Assembly (NCBI GenBank): GCA_014058105.1
Contig: JACGCM010001005.1
Location: 62,001-126,000, forward strand
Length of the DNA stretch: 64,000 nt
DNA from: Kingdonia uniflora
Taxonomy: Eukaryota > Streptophyta > Magnoliopsida > Ranunculales > Circaeasteraceae
Direction: 5' to 3'
Positions 24,000 through 35,039 of the stretch are shown here, piece after piece (position 1 is the first letter of the stretch; every line of letters starts with the position of its first letter). Under the pieces are notes generated by a model that searched no databases, was not told the DNA's origin, and saw only the letters and a list, made by a program, of their open reading frames with translations. The translations under genes were made by a program, and so were the position numbers.

Positions 24000-26760
24000 A
24001 TTCCAAGGACTCAAGTCGTAGACGGCCTCTTCTGTCATGAGGTAATATGATCCCAAGCCTGAGAAACCTGTGATAAGGAATGGACCCTTCCAATTATCTG
24101 TTAGTTTCCTAACATGAACTCTTTGCGGTGTTAAGGTATTTCTTTGAGGACGAGATCATTGATTTGGAAAGTACAGCTTCTGACTCGTTTGTTGTATGAT
24201 CTGGTAAGCAAATGGTAATATCGACCAAGGTTAGCGATATCGCGTTTCCTGGTTTCATCGATCTAATTGAGGTTGCAGGCCAATTCAAACTTATTTTCCT
24301 CGTCAGTTAGCTCGTGATCTTTAACTAGGTGATGATATTCAGAAGGAATGACGGCCTTAGTACCATAGGCAAGGAGGAATGGAGTACAGCCTATTGACTA
24401 TCGTGGAGTGGTACGATATGCCCATAAGACATGAGGGAGTTCGCGAACCCAATTCCCTTTTTCTAAGAGTGTAACCTTTTTTTTTGCCCATCTACGATGG
24501 TTTTGCTGGCGATTTTGGCTTGGCCATTCCCATGAGGGTAGTAGGGATTCGATGGTGAGTGAATGATATTGTGTTGGTTGAGGAAAGCTACAACATTTTC
24601 TTCAACAAATTGGGGCCCATTAAAGATACGAATTAGGTGGGTGTACCCAGACCGAGTGATGATGTGTTCCTAGATAAAAGAGATGACCTCGTCTTCTCTG
24701 GTTCAATAGATTGGAGCTACTTCTACCCATTTTTTAAAATAATCGGTAGCTACGAGGAGGTGGCGGCGGTTACCTGGAGAATTAGGAAATTCGCTGACTA
24801 GATCGAGTGCCCATCTTTTGATTGCCCAAAACACCTTGCTTGCATGGAGTTCAAGCGCAGGGGCGCGTATCATCTTTTACATTTGCGTAAGTCTATCAGC
24901 TATCGGTATTTCATCGGATCTGTTGGAAGTGCTCCTTCATATTTGTTTTTGATACTGAGATAAACTAAGAAAGGCATTCGCCAATCGTCGTCTCCCCCTT
25001 TATCGCCCCCAGTGTTGATCATGTATACAAAAATGCGATCAATGCTGGAGGTTAAAATCACTTCGATCTAGAGATATCGAACTTCTGTGCCCCAAACCCC
25101 GACAAGATATGCCAAGGAATCAGCATGTCTATTTTCACCTCGAGGAAGATAATTAAGAGTTGCTTGCGCAAACTTACTCATCCTATCTGCGATGAGGGCA
25201 GTATATTCGATCATCTTGTCATTCATCTTGTATTGCTTAGAGTAATGGTAGACGATTAGTAGTAAATCTGTGTAAATGGAGAGTTCAGGGATGTCGAGCT
25301 CGAGGGTGAGGTCGAGTCCATGAATGAGAGCTTCGTACTCGATAACATTATTTGAGGCCTAAAAATCTAGTCGGATTGATTTCTCAATTCTGTCGCTGGA
25401 AGGAGTAGTAATCAGTACGATTCCAATTCCTGATGCTGCAGGTCTTGCCGATCCATCTATAAGAAGTCTCCATCCCTTCCTTGTAATCTATTCAGCTCGC
25501 TCGTCAAATACTTGGGGGGTGGTTCTTTTATAACTTTCTCTGAAAGGTTAGGATCGTGCTCCTCCCACTCGAGATCTTCCACTGGAAAATCCGCGAGGAA
25601 ATCGGCCATGGCCTGCCCTTTTTCATAATGACGTCGTTCGAACTTCATATCATGTGCTCCCAAGCTGACTGACTATTGTTACACTCTTCTTGATTTTTCT
25701 TTCTTGAATAAAACTTCTCGAAGTGGGTAGTTCGTCATGACTTTGACTTAATGAGTTGGGAAGTAGTATTTAAGCTTTTGTGACATATAAACAAGAGTGA
25801 GAAGAAGTTTCTCGATTTTACAGTATCTTGCTTCTGCTGGAGTGGGGGTTTTGCTGATAAAGTGGTCTGACTTCTAGATTTTTCCTTCAAGTCAAATGAG
25901 AACCGAGCTGAGTGAAGTATCTGTAACAGAGATGTAGATAATCAGTTCCTCGTTATCTATTGGGGTGCTCATGATGAGAGACTTCCCCAAATAGGTTTTG
26001 AGATCTTGAAAAACTGCCTCGTATTCTGATGTCCATTATACCTCTGTATTTGGCTAAACTTTTCCTCGTATGGTACAACCGTAGAGTAATAGGAATAACC
26101 AACAAGAGCGGTTTTAAGATTTTGAAACGAAATAGTTGATAGCGGCAATCTTGCCGATAAGTTTCTGAATGTCTTTTGTTGTTTTTGGAGATGGCATGTC
26201 GAGGAGAGCCCAAATCTAATCTGGATCGGCCTCAATCCTTTTCTTGCTGATGAGTTGGCCTTAAAAATCGACCTGAATGTACTCTGAATTGATACTTATC
26301 AGGATTGAGACACATCTTTTAAGATTGAAGTATGTTGAATATTGTGCTGAGATCTGAAATGTGATTGATGGACTGTACGATCGTGCACAAGAGATCGTCA
26401 ATGTAGACTTCCACGACTTTCCCGAGATGTGCTTTGAACATAGTAGTCATCAATCGTTAAAAAGTTGCACCAGCGTTCTTGAGTCTAAAGGGCATGACTT
26501 TGTAGCAATAAAGTCCTCTTTCAGTGATAAAAGTGGTCTTTTCTTGATCCTCGTCTAAGAGTGGAATTTGATTATATCCTGAAGCAGCGTCCATCATAGA
26601 TATGATTTCATGACTTGCTGTGGAATCAAGGATCTGATGAATGTTGGGAAGAGGAAAACTGTCTTTTAGAGTATATTTGTTGAAATCGGTAAAATCAACA
26701 CAAGCGCGAACCTTTCCGAAGAGGAACTTAAGAAAAGGAATAGTACATTTTCTTTACTGT
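24000..26760 (-). pseudogene. Tat-lineage Ty3/gypsy pol A: RT, RNase H, archaeal-type RNase H, integrase
   Basis: On the minus strand the order is as follows. Reverse transcriptase (about 26,730-26,300) has RACVDFTDFN, KDSFPLPNI, MMDAASGYNQI, FITERGLYCYKVMPF and YIDD near 26,400. An RNase H connection follows. The tether KGQAMADFLADFP (about 25,600) leads into a second, archaeal-type RNase H with NNVIEYEALIHGLDL (about 25,350), which defines the Tat clade. Integrase (about 24,800-24,050) has ATDYFKKWVEV, EHIITR and PYYPHGNGQA, then a chromodomain-less tail. Many stops and frameshifts are present, for example after GATF in RT. In integrase the catalytic Glu after GNGQA reads as Lys. Gag and protease are missing; the sequence changes abruptly near 26,760. 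The element is inactive. Confidence 0.85.
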
Positions 26761-26833
26761 AACTTTATCCTTTAGTTTCACACGCTTGATTATGTCTATG
26801 TAGGAAATATATTTTTGCCAGCGATATGTTTGT

Positions 26834-27192
26834 TTGGACCAGAATGGCGATGATATTTACGTCAAGGGAGGCAACTCAGGACTGGAACAACGAACTTTTC
26901 ATGCCTTTATGCGAGAAAAGTTACCAGAAAAAAATCTTGTGCATCTGATGGATAAGAGATTGATGGAGGAAGGGAAGGTTAAGGAGTTGGAGGCAAACTC
27001 TTTAGTGCATGTTCGCTTACCGAAAAAATCCGCGTGATCAAAGCGGGGAAGCTAGATGAAACTGGAGCTAGATTTGTTGGACAATATCGTCTTGCAAAGG
27101 CCCCCGAAGGAGCACCTACTAATGGGAGTTTGCTTCCTGAAGGAACATCTTATGGCGGAGGTTTGCTTCCTGAAGGAACAATTCTTGCTTAA
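26834..27192 (+). pseudogene. Unrecognised coding fragment with a duplicated LLPEGT segment
   Basis: A 67-codon ORF (26,834-27,037), then a second frame containing IRVIKAGKLDETGARF and AKAPEGAPTNG, run toward the C2-like fragment that follows. GTTTGCTTCCTGAAGGAACA occurs twice, 45 bp apart (about 27,128 and 27,173), giving a duplicated LLPEGT segment. APEGAPTNG resembles the linker before the last C2 domain in plant synaptotagmins, so this may be the same gene fragment. The earlier 67 codons match nothing I recognise. Confidence 0.35.
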
Positions 27193-27562
27193 TAGCTTCT
27201 AGTTATAGTTCATGAAGGTCAAGATATTAAACTAAGGTATAACACAAAAATACTTTGTACAATGGTCAAAAAGTGATCCAAAATGGGAGGAGTTCTCATT
27301 TTTACTGAAGGAAGCACCTACAAATGATCTACTAGTTGTAGATGTTTATAGTAAGATGTACCGGCCATTATCGACGATTGGCATTAACCAGAACCTTCAT
27401 AAATATGTAGGTTATGCAAGTATGAGCCTCTCGGGTCTTGTCAAAAACAAAAAGATAAATGCGATGTACAAGATGATACACTCAACAAATGGAAAGTTAG
27501 ATATTCAGGTGCAGTGTGCTACCTTCGATTTTATTTTAGATTTTAGACAGAGGAGTTAAAAA
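27193..27562 (+). pseudogene. Synaptotagmin (NTMC2-type) C2-domain fragment
   Basis: The reading begins with LLVIVHEGQDI, then after a one-base frameshift near 27,272 continues with SDPKWEEFSFLLKEAPTND, LLVVDVYSK, YVGYASMSLSGLV, NKKINAMYKMI and STNGKLDIQVQC. This order matches the last C2 domain of plant synaptotagmin-1-like membrane-contact-site proteins, which tether the endoplasmic reticulum to the plasma membrane. The upstream SMP domain is not visible. No intron interrupts the stretch, which would suit a captured processed copy, but I have no intact parent gene to compare. It lies between two retroelements and is almost certainly non-functional. Confidence 0.55.
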
Positions 27563-27604
27563 AGGATTCCAAACAGTGTAGGAACTAATGGAGAAATTTT
27601 TATA

Positions 27605-27745
27605 GCATGAGAGAAAGGAGTTAAAAAGGGATCAAAATGGTGTTAAGTTGTGGGTTACAAATTTTTGAATTTTTCTCTCTCATGCCATATGGTGTGTTTT
27701 GATTAGAAGAGATCAATTTTTGATCTCTTTAGTGAGATCAAAAAA
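27605..27745. repeat. Short inverted repeats
   Basis: GCATGAGAGAAA at 27,605 is mirrored by TTTCTCTCTCATGC ending at 27,685. Just downstream, AGAGATCAATTTTTGATCTCT and GAGATCAAAAA form a second hairpin. These may be the ends of a tiny MITE or simple chance hairpins in AT-rich DNA. No clear target duplication is visible. Confidence 0.35.
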
Positions 27746-28780
27746 TTTTCCCTTTTTGCACTAAGAGAATAGTGCAATACTTCTAAGAATTTTCCATTTG
27801 AACCAGCAACAATCAAGTTAAGAACAACATCAATCGATAACGGAGAGAACACAAGGTTTGAATCCTTCACTTTGGTTGAGATTACGTACTATGCGAGATG
27901 AATAGAGAAGTTTGTTTGGCTGGAGATCGATTTGCGCAGATTCTTTGTTGTTGGTGCGAGGAGAGATGTACCGCCGTGTTACCAGATCGAGATCAGAAAT
28001 GGAGAGAGAGATGATGACAATGTCTAAAACTAAGGTGAAGAACCCTCAGCTAGATGAACGAACCCTCTATTGGAGCTCGAGTGAGCTTGGATGTCTATTT
28101 AGATTATGTGTAAAAAATGTATAAATAATGGTCCCCAGTGATAAAAATTTCCTTTTTCTAATCCCAATGAAATCCTGTGAAAGGTATAGCTATGTTAACT
28201 AACGACATGAACAAGTATACGCCATGAATTGAAATCAAAATACTATTGGAAGTGTTATTTCGTGGAGAAATAATTAGCGGTTTCTGAGACAATGGGTTTA
28301 AGAACTTTGCTCCCATAGACGGTGTAAAATATAATAGCATAATTTTGGGATTCAGACTTAGCCTTTATACCATATGTAATCACAACGCTAATAATAATAA
28401 CTAACAAAAAAGTTTAGCGTGGAAAACCTTTTAATAGGTTAAAAATCACAACCTCTCTTGAGGATTTTAGAAAGAGAGAGAGAGAGATGTTATTGAGAAT
28501 GCTAGCTATTACAAGAGGTTCTGTAGAAACTTTATTGATATGAAAAGTCTGTCTTTTCTCTGTAGTTCTATGGTCCTATTTATAAGTCTTATAATATGAC
28601 CGTTATCTGCTTTAATGATGAACGTTACAATATATGGTTTTGATGAGTCTTCATAATGATTGTGTAATGGCTTGAGTAACTCCTTTTCTTTGTCATTTCT
28701 GCATAATGTGTCTTCATAAATGTGTCACGTGTATTTTGACGAGGTCGAGTGGTCGCATGATGGTCAAAGATAGAGCTTGA
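27746..28780. other. No recognisable gene
   Basis: This stretch is AT-rich with a short AG run near 28,470-28,487. The 70-codon ORF at 27,912 matches nothing I know. The repeated short phrase around 28,420-28,460 (AAAACCTTTTAATAGG, AAAATCACAACCTC) may be degenerate retroelement DNA, but I cannot assign it. Confidence 0.5.
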
Positions 28781-28784
28781 GTTC

Positions 28785-30525
28785 GAGATGTGGAATAAGC
28801 TCCTTACAGGAGATAATATTGTCAGTCATTTTAAAGACATTTTTTCTTCTTCAAATCCTACTCTTCAAGCTGCCAATCTTAACATTTTTGAAAAAAATAA
28901 TCACAAAGGAAGATAACATTGTCCCGACTTGTGAGCCTCATAAAATCCCCTGGGTCGGACGACTTAACTCCCCTCCTCTATCAAAAGTACTAGGATATCG
29001 TAGGAATGGATTTGTTCCTCACCATAAAGAATTTTTTTATAAATGATTTCATCCTCCAAGAATTCAACTACACGAACATCACCCTTATCCCTAAAACTTC
29101 CAATCTTGAGTACCCCAACCAATTTAGACATATAAGCCTTTGTAATGTTAAATATAAAATTATCTCGAAAATCTTGGCTAATAGACTCAAACCTTATCTT
29201 AATAGACTTATTTCCTCCTCTCAAAATACTTTTGTCCCTGGTAAACAAATCCTTTACAACATCATCATTGCTCAAGAGGTCCTTAGTACTTTTAATAAAA
29301 AGATAGGGGTTACCGGGTATATGACCATCAAACTGGACCTTAGCAAACTTTTCGATAGAATTGAATGGTCATTTCTCATTGATACTCTCCAAGCCATGAG
29401 ATTCTATAAAAAATGGTATTACTGGATTTTTCAATGCATTTCCACCACTTCTCTTTCTTTTAACCTCAGCGGCTCTTCTTTTGGTATGTTGAAGCTTAAA
29501 AGAGGTATTCGCTAAGGGGACCCCCTCTCCCCTTTTCTCTTCATTATTTGTTCTGAAGTTTTCTCGAGGCTTCTCCTTAAGAAATAAATCCACGGTAATA
29601 ACCATGGTATTAAGACTACTAGAACTGGATCGCCTATTTCTCACCTCCTTTTTGTAGGTGATAGTTTTGTATTTTGTAGAGATATTTATTTCGCATGTGT
29701 TGTTTTTCTGTAAGAATATCAAAGATATCTAGTACAACTCTAAGCTCTCCCTTAATCCCTCTTCCTGAACATACTCTGATCACCTTGAGAAGGTGTTGTA
29801 TTTGTTAGTAAATAATATTTTCACCGAAAAAGCTACTATCGACCTCTTGGGGAAGTTTAGTTACATTATGATTTCTATCTGGAACTCTATAAATGAAATA
29901 ATTTTTGAAAAGGAAAAAACTAATTCCCTTAAAGTTCTTTTAAGAGCTGAGAGCTATTACAATGACAATACTCCCCCTGTTAGCCATCCAGATCCCCTGA
30001 AAGCTATTTTTCCTTTTACAGAAAAAGGGCGTGGCATATTGTCATGGAAGATGCTTTATGGATCCATAACAAACCTTCTAGTGGTGTTGGATACGTATTA
30101 TGGAATTTTAATTTAAATATTATTATTTCAGGACATGATACCCCCCACGCAACTGATGCGAAAGCTGTGAAGGTTGGCGTAGTTCGCAGAGGAATAATAG
30201 CGGCAAAGGACTTGGGATTTAGGAGATTTGTACTTTTGTTGGATTGTCAGTGTTTAGTTAAACCTTATGAGAAAAGGTCAGTGAACCTCTCTTGAGGTGC
30301 CCTTTCTAGAACTCCAGATATCTTGTATCATGTATCTTATTTTGACGAGTTTTGTTTTGAGTTTATTAGTAGGACGCACAACATGGATATACACTTTTTA
30401 TCAGGCTGAGGTATTTTGGCTCCTCCTATTTGTTGTAACTTGCCTGCTACGGCGGCTAACTTCATTGACCTTGTATTTCCTTCCCCTCCCCCCGGGGTCT
30501 AGTTTATATATGTTTTCACTTTAAA
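28785..30525 (+). pseudogene. 5'-truncated L1-like LINE (reverse transcriptase plus RNase H remnant)
   Basis: Early frames carry KSPGSDDLTP-like and NITLIPKTSN reading. The ORF at 29,006-29,515 has KIISKILANRLKPYL, SSQNTFVPGKQI and KLDLSKLFDRIEWSFL, then RGIR with a stop before GDPLSPFLF: the standard plant LINE reverse transcriptase order. The expected FADD region is degenerate (FVGDSF near 29,655). After a stretch lacking the thumb region, 30,044-30,295 encodes an RNase H-like tail with SGVGYVLWNF, DAKAVKVGVVRRGI and LLLDCQCLV. The 3' end is A-rich near 30,520. The endonuclease and ORF1 are absent. Confidence 0.75.
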
Positions 30526-30529
30526 AAAA

Positions 30530-31303
30530 GAGTATATAACGATAGCTTATAGATATTAATGCGGTATGCCCCTAGGATACTAATTATTTTGACCAGGGAT
30601 CAAAGATAATGCAAAACCAAGACGAATATAAAATACGATTAAGATTCATATTTAAAACACATTAAATATTGGGGACACTAATTATAGATTAATTGGGAAT
30701 TGACTTAGTCTTATTTCTAAAAACTCGATGTCTAAAAAACTAATTTTACGTATCTATGTGCAATTAGATATTACTTGATAACATTTTGAGGTATATATGT
30801 ATTAATAACATTTTTTTTAAGTACCCTAATAGCAACCAATAGTACCCTAGAATGTTAGTTCAAATGTATGATTAATCTACCAATCTTGTGAACTCAGCAG
30901 ACTTCGGGATGAAACCACTTATCTGTTAAACATCTAATACCCCTCTATTCGTAGCAAACAGGCCATTTGGCTAGAATATACAGACCCTATAGAATTTTAG
31001 GGATTATAACACCCTAGCTGTTGGAATAAAGAAAACACACATCAAATGGTTTTGAATAACGATTTTGGCTAAGATTTTATTAAAACGCACCTCTAAGATT
31101 AAAATCGTTATTTTACGGGGTAAAGTTGGGATTTAATCTTTAGAAAGAATTTTATGAGTATTATAATATGAACACGGTTCAATTATAACATCATTAGGAA
31201 TCATTTATTTTTAATTATTCTAAGTACTATGATCTATCTTATATGTATTTAAAATGTTTATCAAGAATTGCTACTAATTGCGATTTACATATTTGCATAA
31301 CAG
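30530..31303. other. AT-rich spacer before copia element 1
   Basis: No gene is visible. The position would suit the 5' LTR and leader of the copia element that follows, but I found no copy of its 3' LTR sequence here, so the 5' LTR is missing or too diverged to see. Confidence 0.45.
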
Positions 31304-34300
31304 ATGTCCGCGAATCTCAAAAATGATGAGTTCCCTCTATTACTGCTTATTGGAGTCATCTACCTTACATGGTACATTAACGCTGACTTGTATCTGAAGT
31401 CTCTGAGTCTGCAACAAACCATCGTTACTGCCAATATTAAAGATCCTATGGACAAAGCAAAGACTTTGCTCCTCATCCGTCATCACATTCAGGATAACCT
31501 GAAGACAGAATACCTCAACATGATCGTTTTGGGCATCCTCGACAAAAGATGATGAGGAAAATTATCGATAGTACCTCTGGATATTCACCCACGGAAGAGA
31601 AGATCCGAGTTCAGCAAGATTCCCCGTGTAACGTCTACTTTCGGGGAAAGCTTATAATCCAACCTAGCAAGACCAAGGTAGAGTTGGAGTCTCCAGCCTT
31701 TTTCCAGCGTATCCAAGAAGATAAATGTCGACCTATCCATCCATATAGAGGTCCGTTTAAATACTATATGGTCTTAATTAATGCATCTATGAAATGGTAA
31801 GATGTTTTCCTATTGTCATATAAGAATATGAACTTTTCACAGTTGTTTACCCAGATTATCCGATTGTGGGCTTATTTCCTAGATCACCTGATCAAATCTG
31901 TAAGATTTGACGGTGCTAACGAGTTTACCTCAAAAGCTTTTGTTGATTATTGTACCGCTAATGGGATAGATGTCAAGCATCCAGTACCCCATGTTTACAC
32001 CCAGAATAGGATGACAGAGAATATAATCAAGCAATTACAATTAATTGCTAGGCCACTATTATTGCGATCTCTGCTTCCGCCCACAACGTGAGGTTATGCA
32101 ATTTTGCATGTTTCCGCCCTGATTAGAATTTGTCTAACAGTGAATAATCAATATTCCCCATTGCAACTAGTAACTGGGTCGAAGCCTAGTATCGCTCATT
32201 TGCCAATATTTGGATGTTCTGTATAGGTGTTGACCGCACCGTCACAACGTACGAAGATAGAATCCCAACGTCGGTTTGGTATCTTTATGGGTTTTGATTT
32301 ACCATCTATCCTTCAATATTTGGAAACCACAACAAGCGACGTATTTACTGCAAGATTCACATATTCTCACTTTGATGAGACAATATTCCCAGTATTGGGA
32401 GGAGATATGACAGTCAATCCTGAGTAAGTTTCTAATATTAGTTGGAAAATACTATTATTGTCTCATCGAGATCTCCTAACCAACCACGATGACAAGGAAG
32501 TGCAACGGATTCTACGCTTATAACAGATCGTTAATAAATTGCTGGATGTATTCAACGATATTGTTAAAGTAACCACAACACATGTACATGTAAGTAATAC
32601 ACCTGCATAACTGGATGTTTAGGGAACTGGTGTGCAATCTATAAATGAATTCAAGCTCCGCGTTACGAGAGGACGATCCACTGCAAAGAGGGATGCTGAG
32701 CTGGGGTAAAGTAATACTGTACGAGAAAAGAAAAATGTAATGGTGCAGTCGGCTTATTAAGGATAAAACCTCCCATTAACAAGGTTATGTACATGATAAT
32801 CGAGATATCTCAATTAACTTTATTTCTAATGGCTCCATGTGAAATTGTTCAGAAATAGTAGTCGACGAAATATTCATTTTCCCTACTACACTCACCATAG
32901 AGGATGATGATCCCAAACTACTCACTGTAGACGAATGTAGACGTCGTACAGATTGGTAAAAGTAGAAGGTTGTAATAAATGCGGAGCTCAGCTCGCTGGC
33001 TAAACGCAAAGTGTTTGGACTAATAGTCCCTAGGCAAATATGTCATCAAGACTGTCAGTTATAAATGGGTATTTGTACGAAAAAGTAATGAACTTGGAAA
33101 TATTGTTAACTACAGGGCAAAACTAATTGCCTAGGGGTTTTCCTAAAGACCTAACATCAATTACAATGAAACTCTCTAATCATAGATGCTATAACATTCC
33201 GTTACTTGATCAGTTTATCAATCGTGGTGAACGAGTTTGACATATGCGTATTAGGGATGCATTTACTGCGTATCTATATGGGAAATTAGATATGGAGATA
33301 TACATAAAGCTACTAGATGGGTTTAAGCTTCCGGAGGTAACCATACCCAACACATGTAGTGCCTATATAATAAAATTGGATAAGTTACTATAGGGCCTAA
33401 AATAGTTAGGGCTCATATGGCACAATAGGCTGACTGAATATTTGAAAGCCGAGGGTTTTATAAATTGCCTTGTTTACCCATGCATTTTCATTATGAAAAC
33501 AAATGTTGGTTTTTCCATCATTGCAGTATACGGAGATAATTTTAATATCATCGAACTCCGGGAGAGATTATGAATGCCGTCGAATTCTTAAGAAGGAATT
33601 CAAAATGAAATACCTTGAGACGACCAAGTTTTGTCTCAGTTTGTAGATCGAACATCTTGGAAGCAGCATACTCGTACATCAGGCAACGTATACTGAAAGA
33701 ATCATCAAACGTTTCGGTATAAATACGGTACACAGTGCCAAGACATCTATGTTTGTCCATTCATTAGATGTGAACAAGGACATCTACTATCCTCGAGACG
33801 AAGGGGAAAAACTTTTAGGGCCTGAGATGCCATATCTAGGAACTATCAATGCTTTACTATACTTAGAAGGGTGTATTCGACCCGATATCTCATTCGCAAT
33901 GAACTGTTTGGCTCGCCATAGTTCTGCTCCTACCCAAAGGTACTAGAATGGGATCAAACATATTCTGAGGTATCTGATCAGTACGAAAGGGTCTGTTCTA
34001 TCTGAAAAATGGTAAACGTGAAATTATAGGATATGCCGATACATAATACTTGTCAGATCTACATAAAAACCAATCACAGTCGGGTTATGTGTTCTTGTAT
34101 GGAAATACGACGATTTCATAAAGATCGCTGAAGTAGACAATGGTTGTTACATCCTCGAACCACGCAGAGATTCTCACACTTCATAAAGCTGACATAGAGA
34201 ATGCTTTTGGTTGTGATCCATGGTTAATCACATCAACACAAGTTACGGTCTAAGTTCTATCCAAGATAAACTGACGACTATGTATGAAAATAACGCAGCT

Positions 34301-34804
34301 TGCATCATTCAAGTCAGTGGTAAATTTATTAAAGGCGAGAGAACGAAGTAAATTTCACCCAAATTTTTCTATATACATAAGTTGCCGAAGTCGAATGAGA
34401 TTGACGTCATTCAAGTCTGATTTGAAGATAACTTAGTTGACCTATTCACGAAAGCTCTTGCACATCCTATGTTCAAGAGATTGGCACTCGAAATTAGAAT
34501 GCGAAGTTTACATAATTTATTATCTGAGGGAGATAGATCTCAGATAAATCAATGTTAGAGGGAGTAATCCCGCCTTGACATTGACACATGCATGTTGTAC
34601 TCCTTTTTCTGATAGTGTAGTTTTTGTCCCATGGGATTTTAGTAACTAGAGGTTTTGATGAGGCAACGTATACACGTTCATAGCCCATACATGGCATAGG
34701 ATTGTACTATTTATTTGTACTACTTTTTGCCTAAAGGAGTTTTGCTATGTAGAGGTTTTAATGAGGCAAGTCGTCCTGGTATGGAACACCCCAAGGGGAA
34801 GTAG
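31304..34804 (+). pseudogene. Ty1/copia element 1 (gag-int-RT-RNase H), decayed
   Basis: The gag start is the ORF at 31,304, with LKNDEFPLLLLIG, YLTWYINADLYLKSL and AKTLLLIRHHI. Integrase follows at 31,690-32,430: FFQRIQEDKC, VRFDGANEFTSKAF (second catalytic Asp), TENIIKQLQLIARPL (Glu), IAHLPIFGCSV and FTARFTYSHFDE. The first integrase Asp appears as Asn (VLINAS). Reverse transcriptase is spread over 33,000-33,600 with GKLDMEIYIKLLDGFKLPE. Its YVDD box is degraded to VYGDNF. RNase H and the C-terminus (33,800-34,500) carry YLGTINALLYLEGCIRPDIS and NLVDLFTKAL. Dozens of stops show long inactivity. Confidence 0.85.
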
Positions 34805-35039
34805 TGTCAGGAGTTAGGTCTGGCCCAAGGTAGGAACCTAATTGAGTTGGGGTGTCTCCACTAGACTCCTAACAGGCCCATATAATTTAGGACTTTATGA
34901 GAGTTGTACATAAAGATATATATCCTACCAGGGTTTAATATTGTAACCTAGAACAGCAACCTGAGGGTTTATATCAATAATATCAAGCTCTTTATTTCTC
35001 TCGTCTCTATGTGTGTAATATCATGCTTGTTATCCAACA
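34805..35039 (+). repeat. Probable 3' LTR of copia element 1
   Basis: A purine-rich tract (CCAAGGGGAAGTAG) directly precedes TGTCAGGAGTTAGG, and the block closes at TTATCCAACA, giving a TG...CA segment of 235 bp. It lies just past the C-terminal NLVDLFTKAL motif. Short LTRs of this size are usual for copia elements. No matching 5' LTR was found in the window. Confidence 0.6.
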
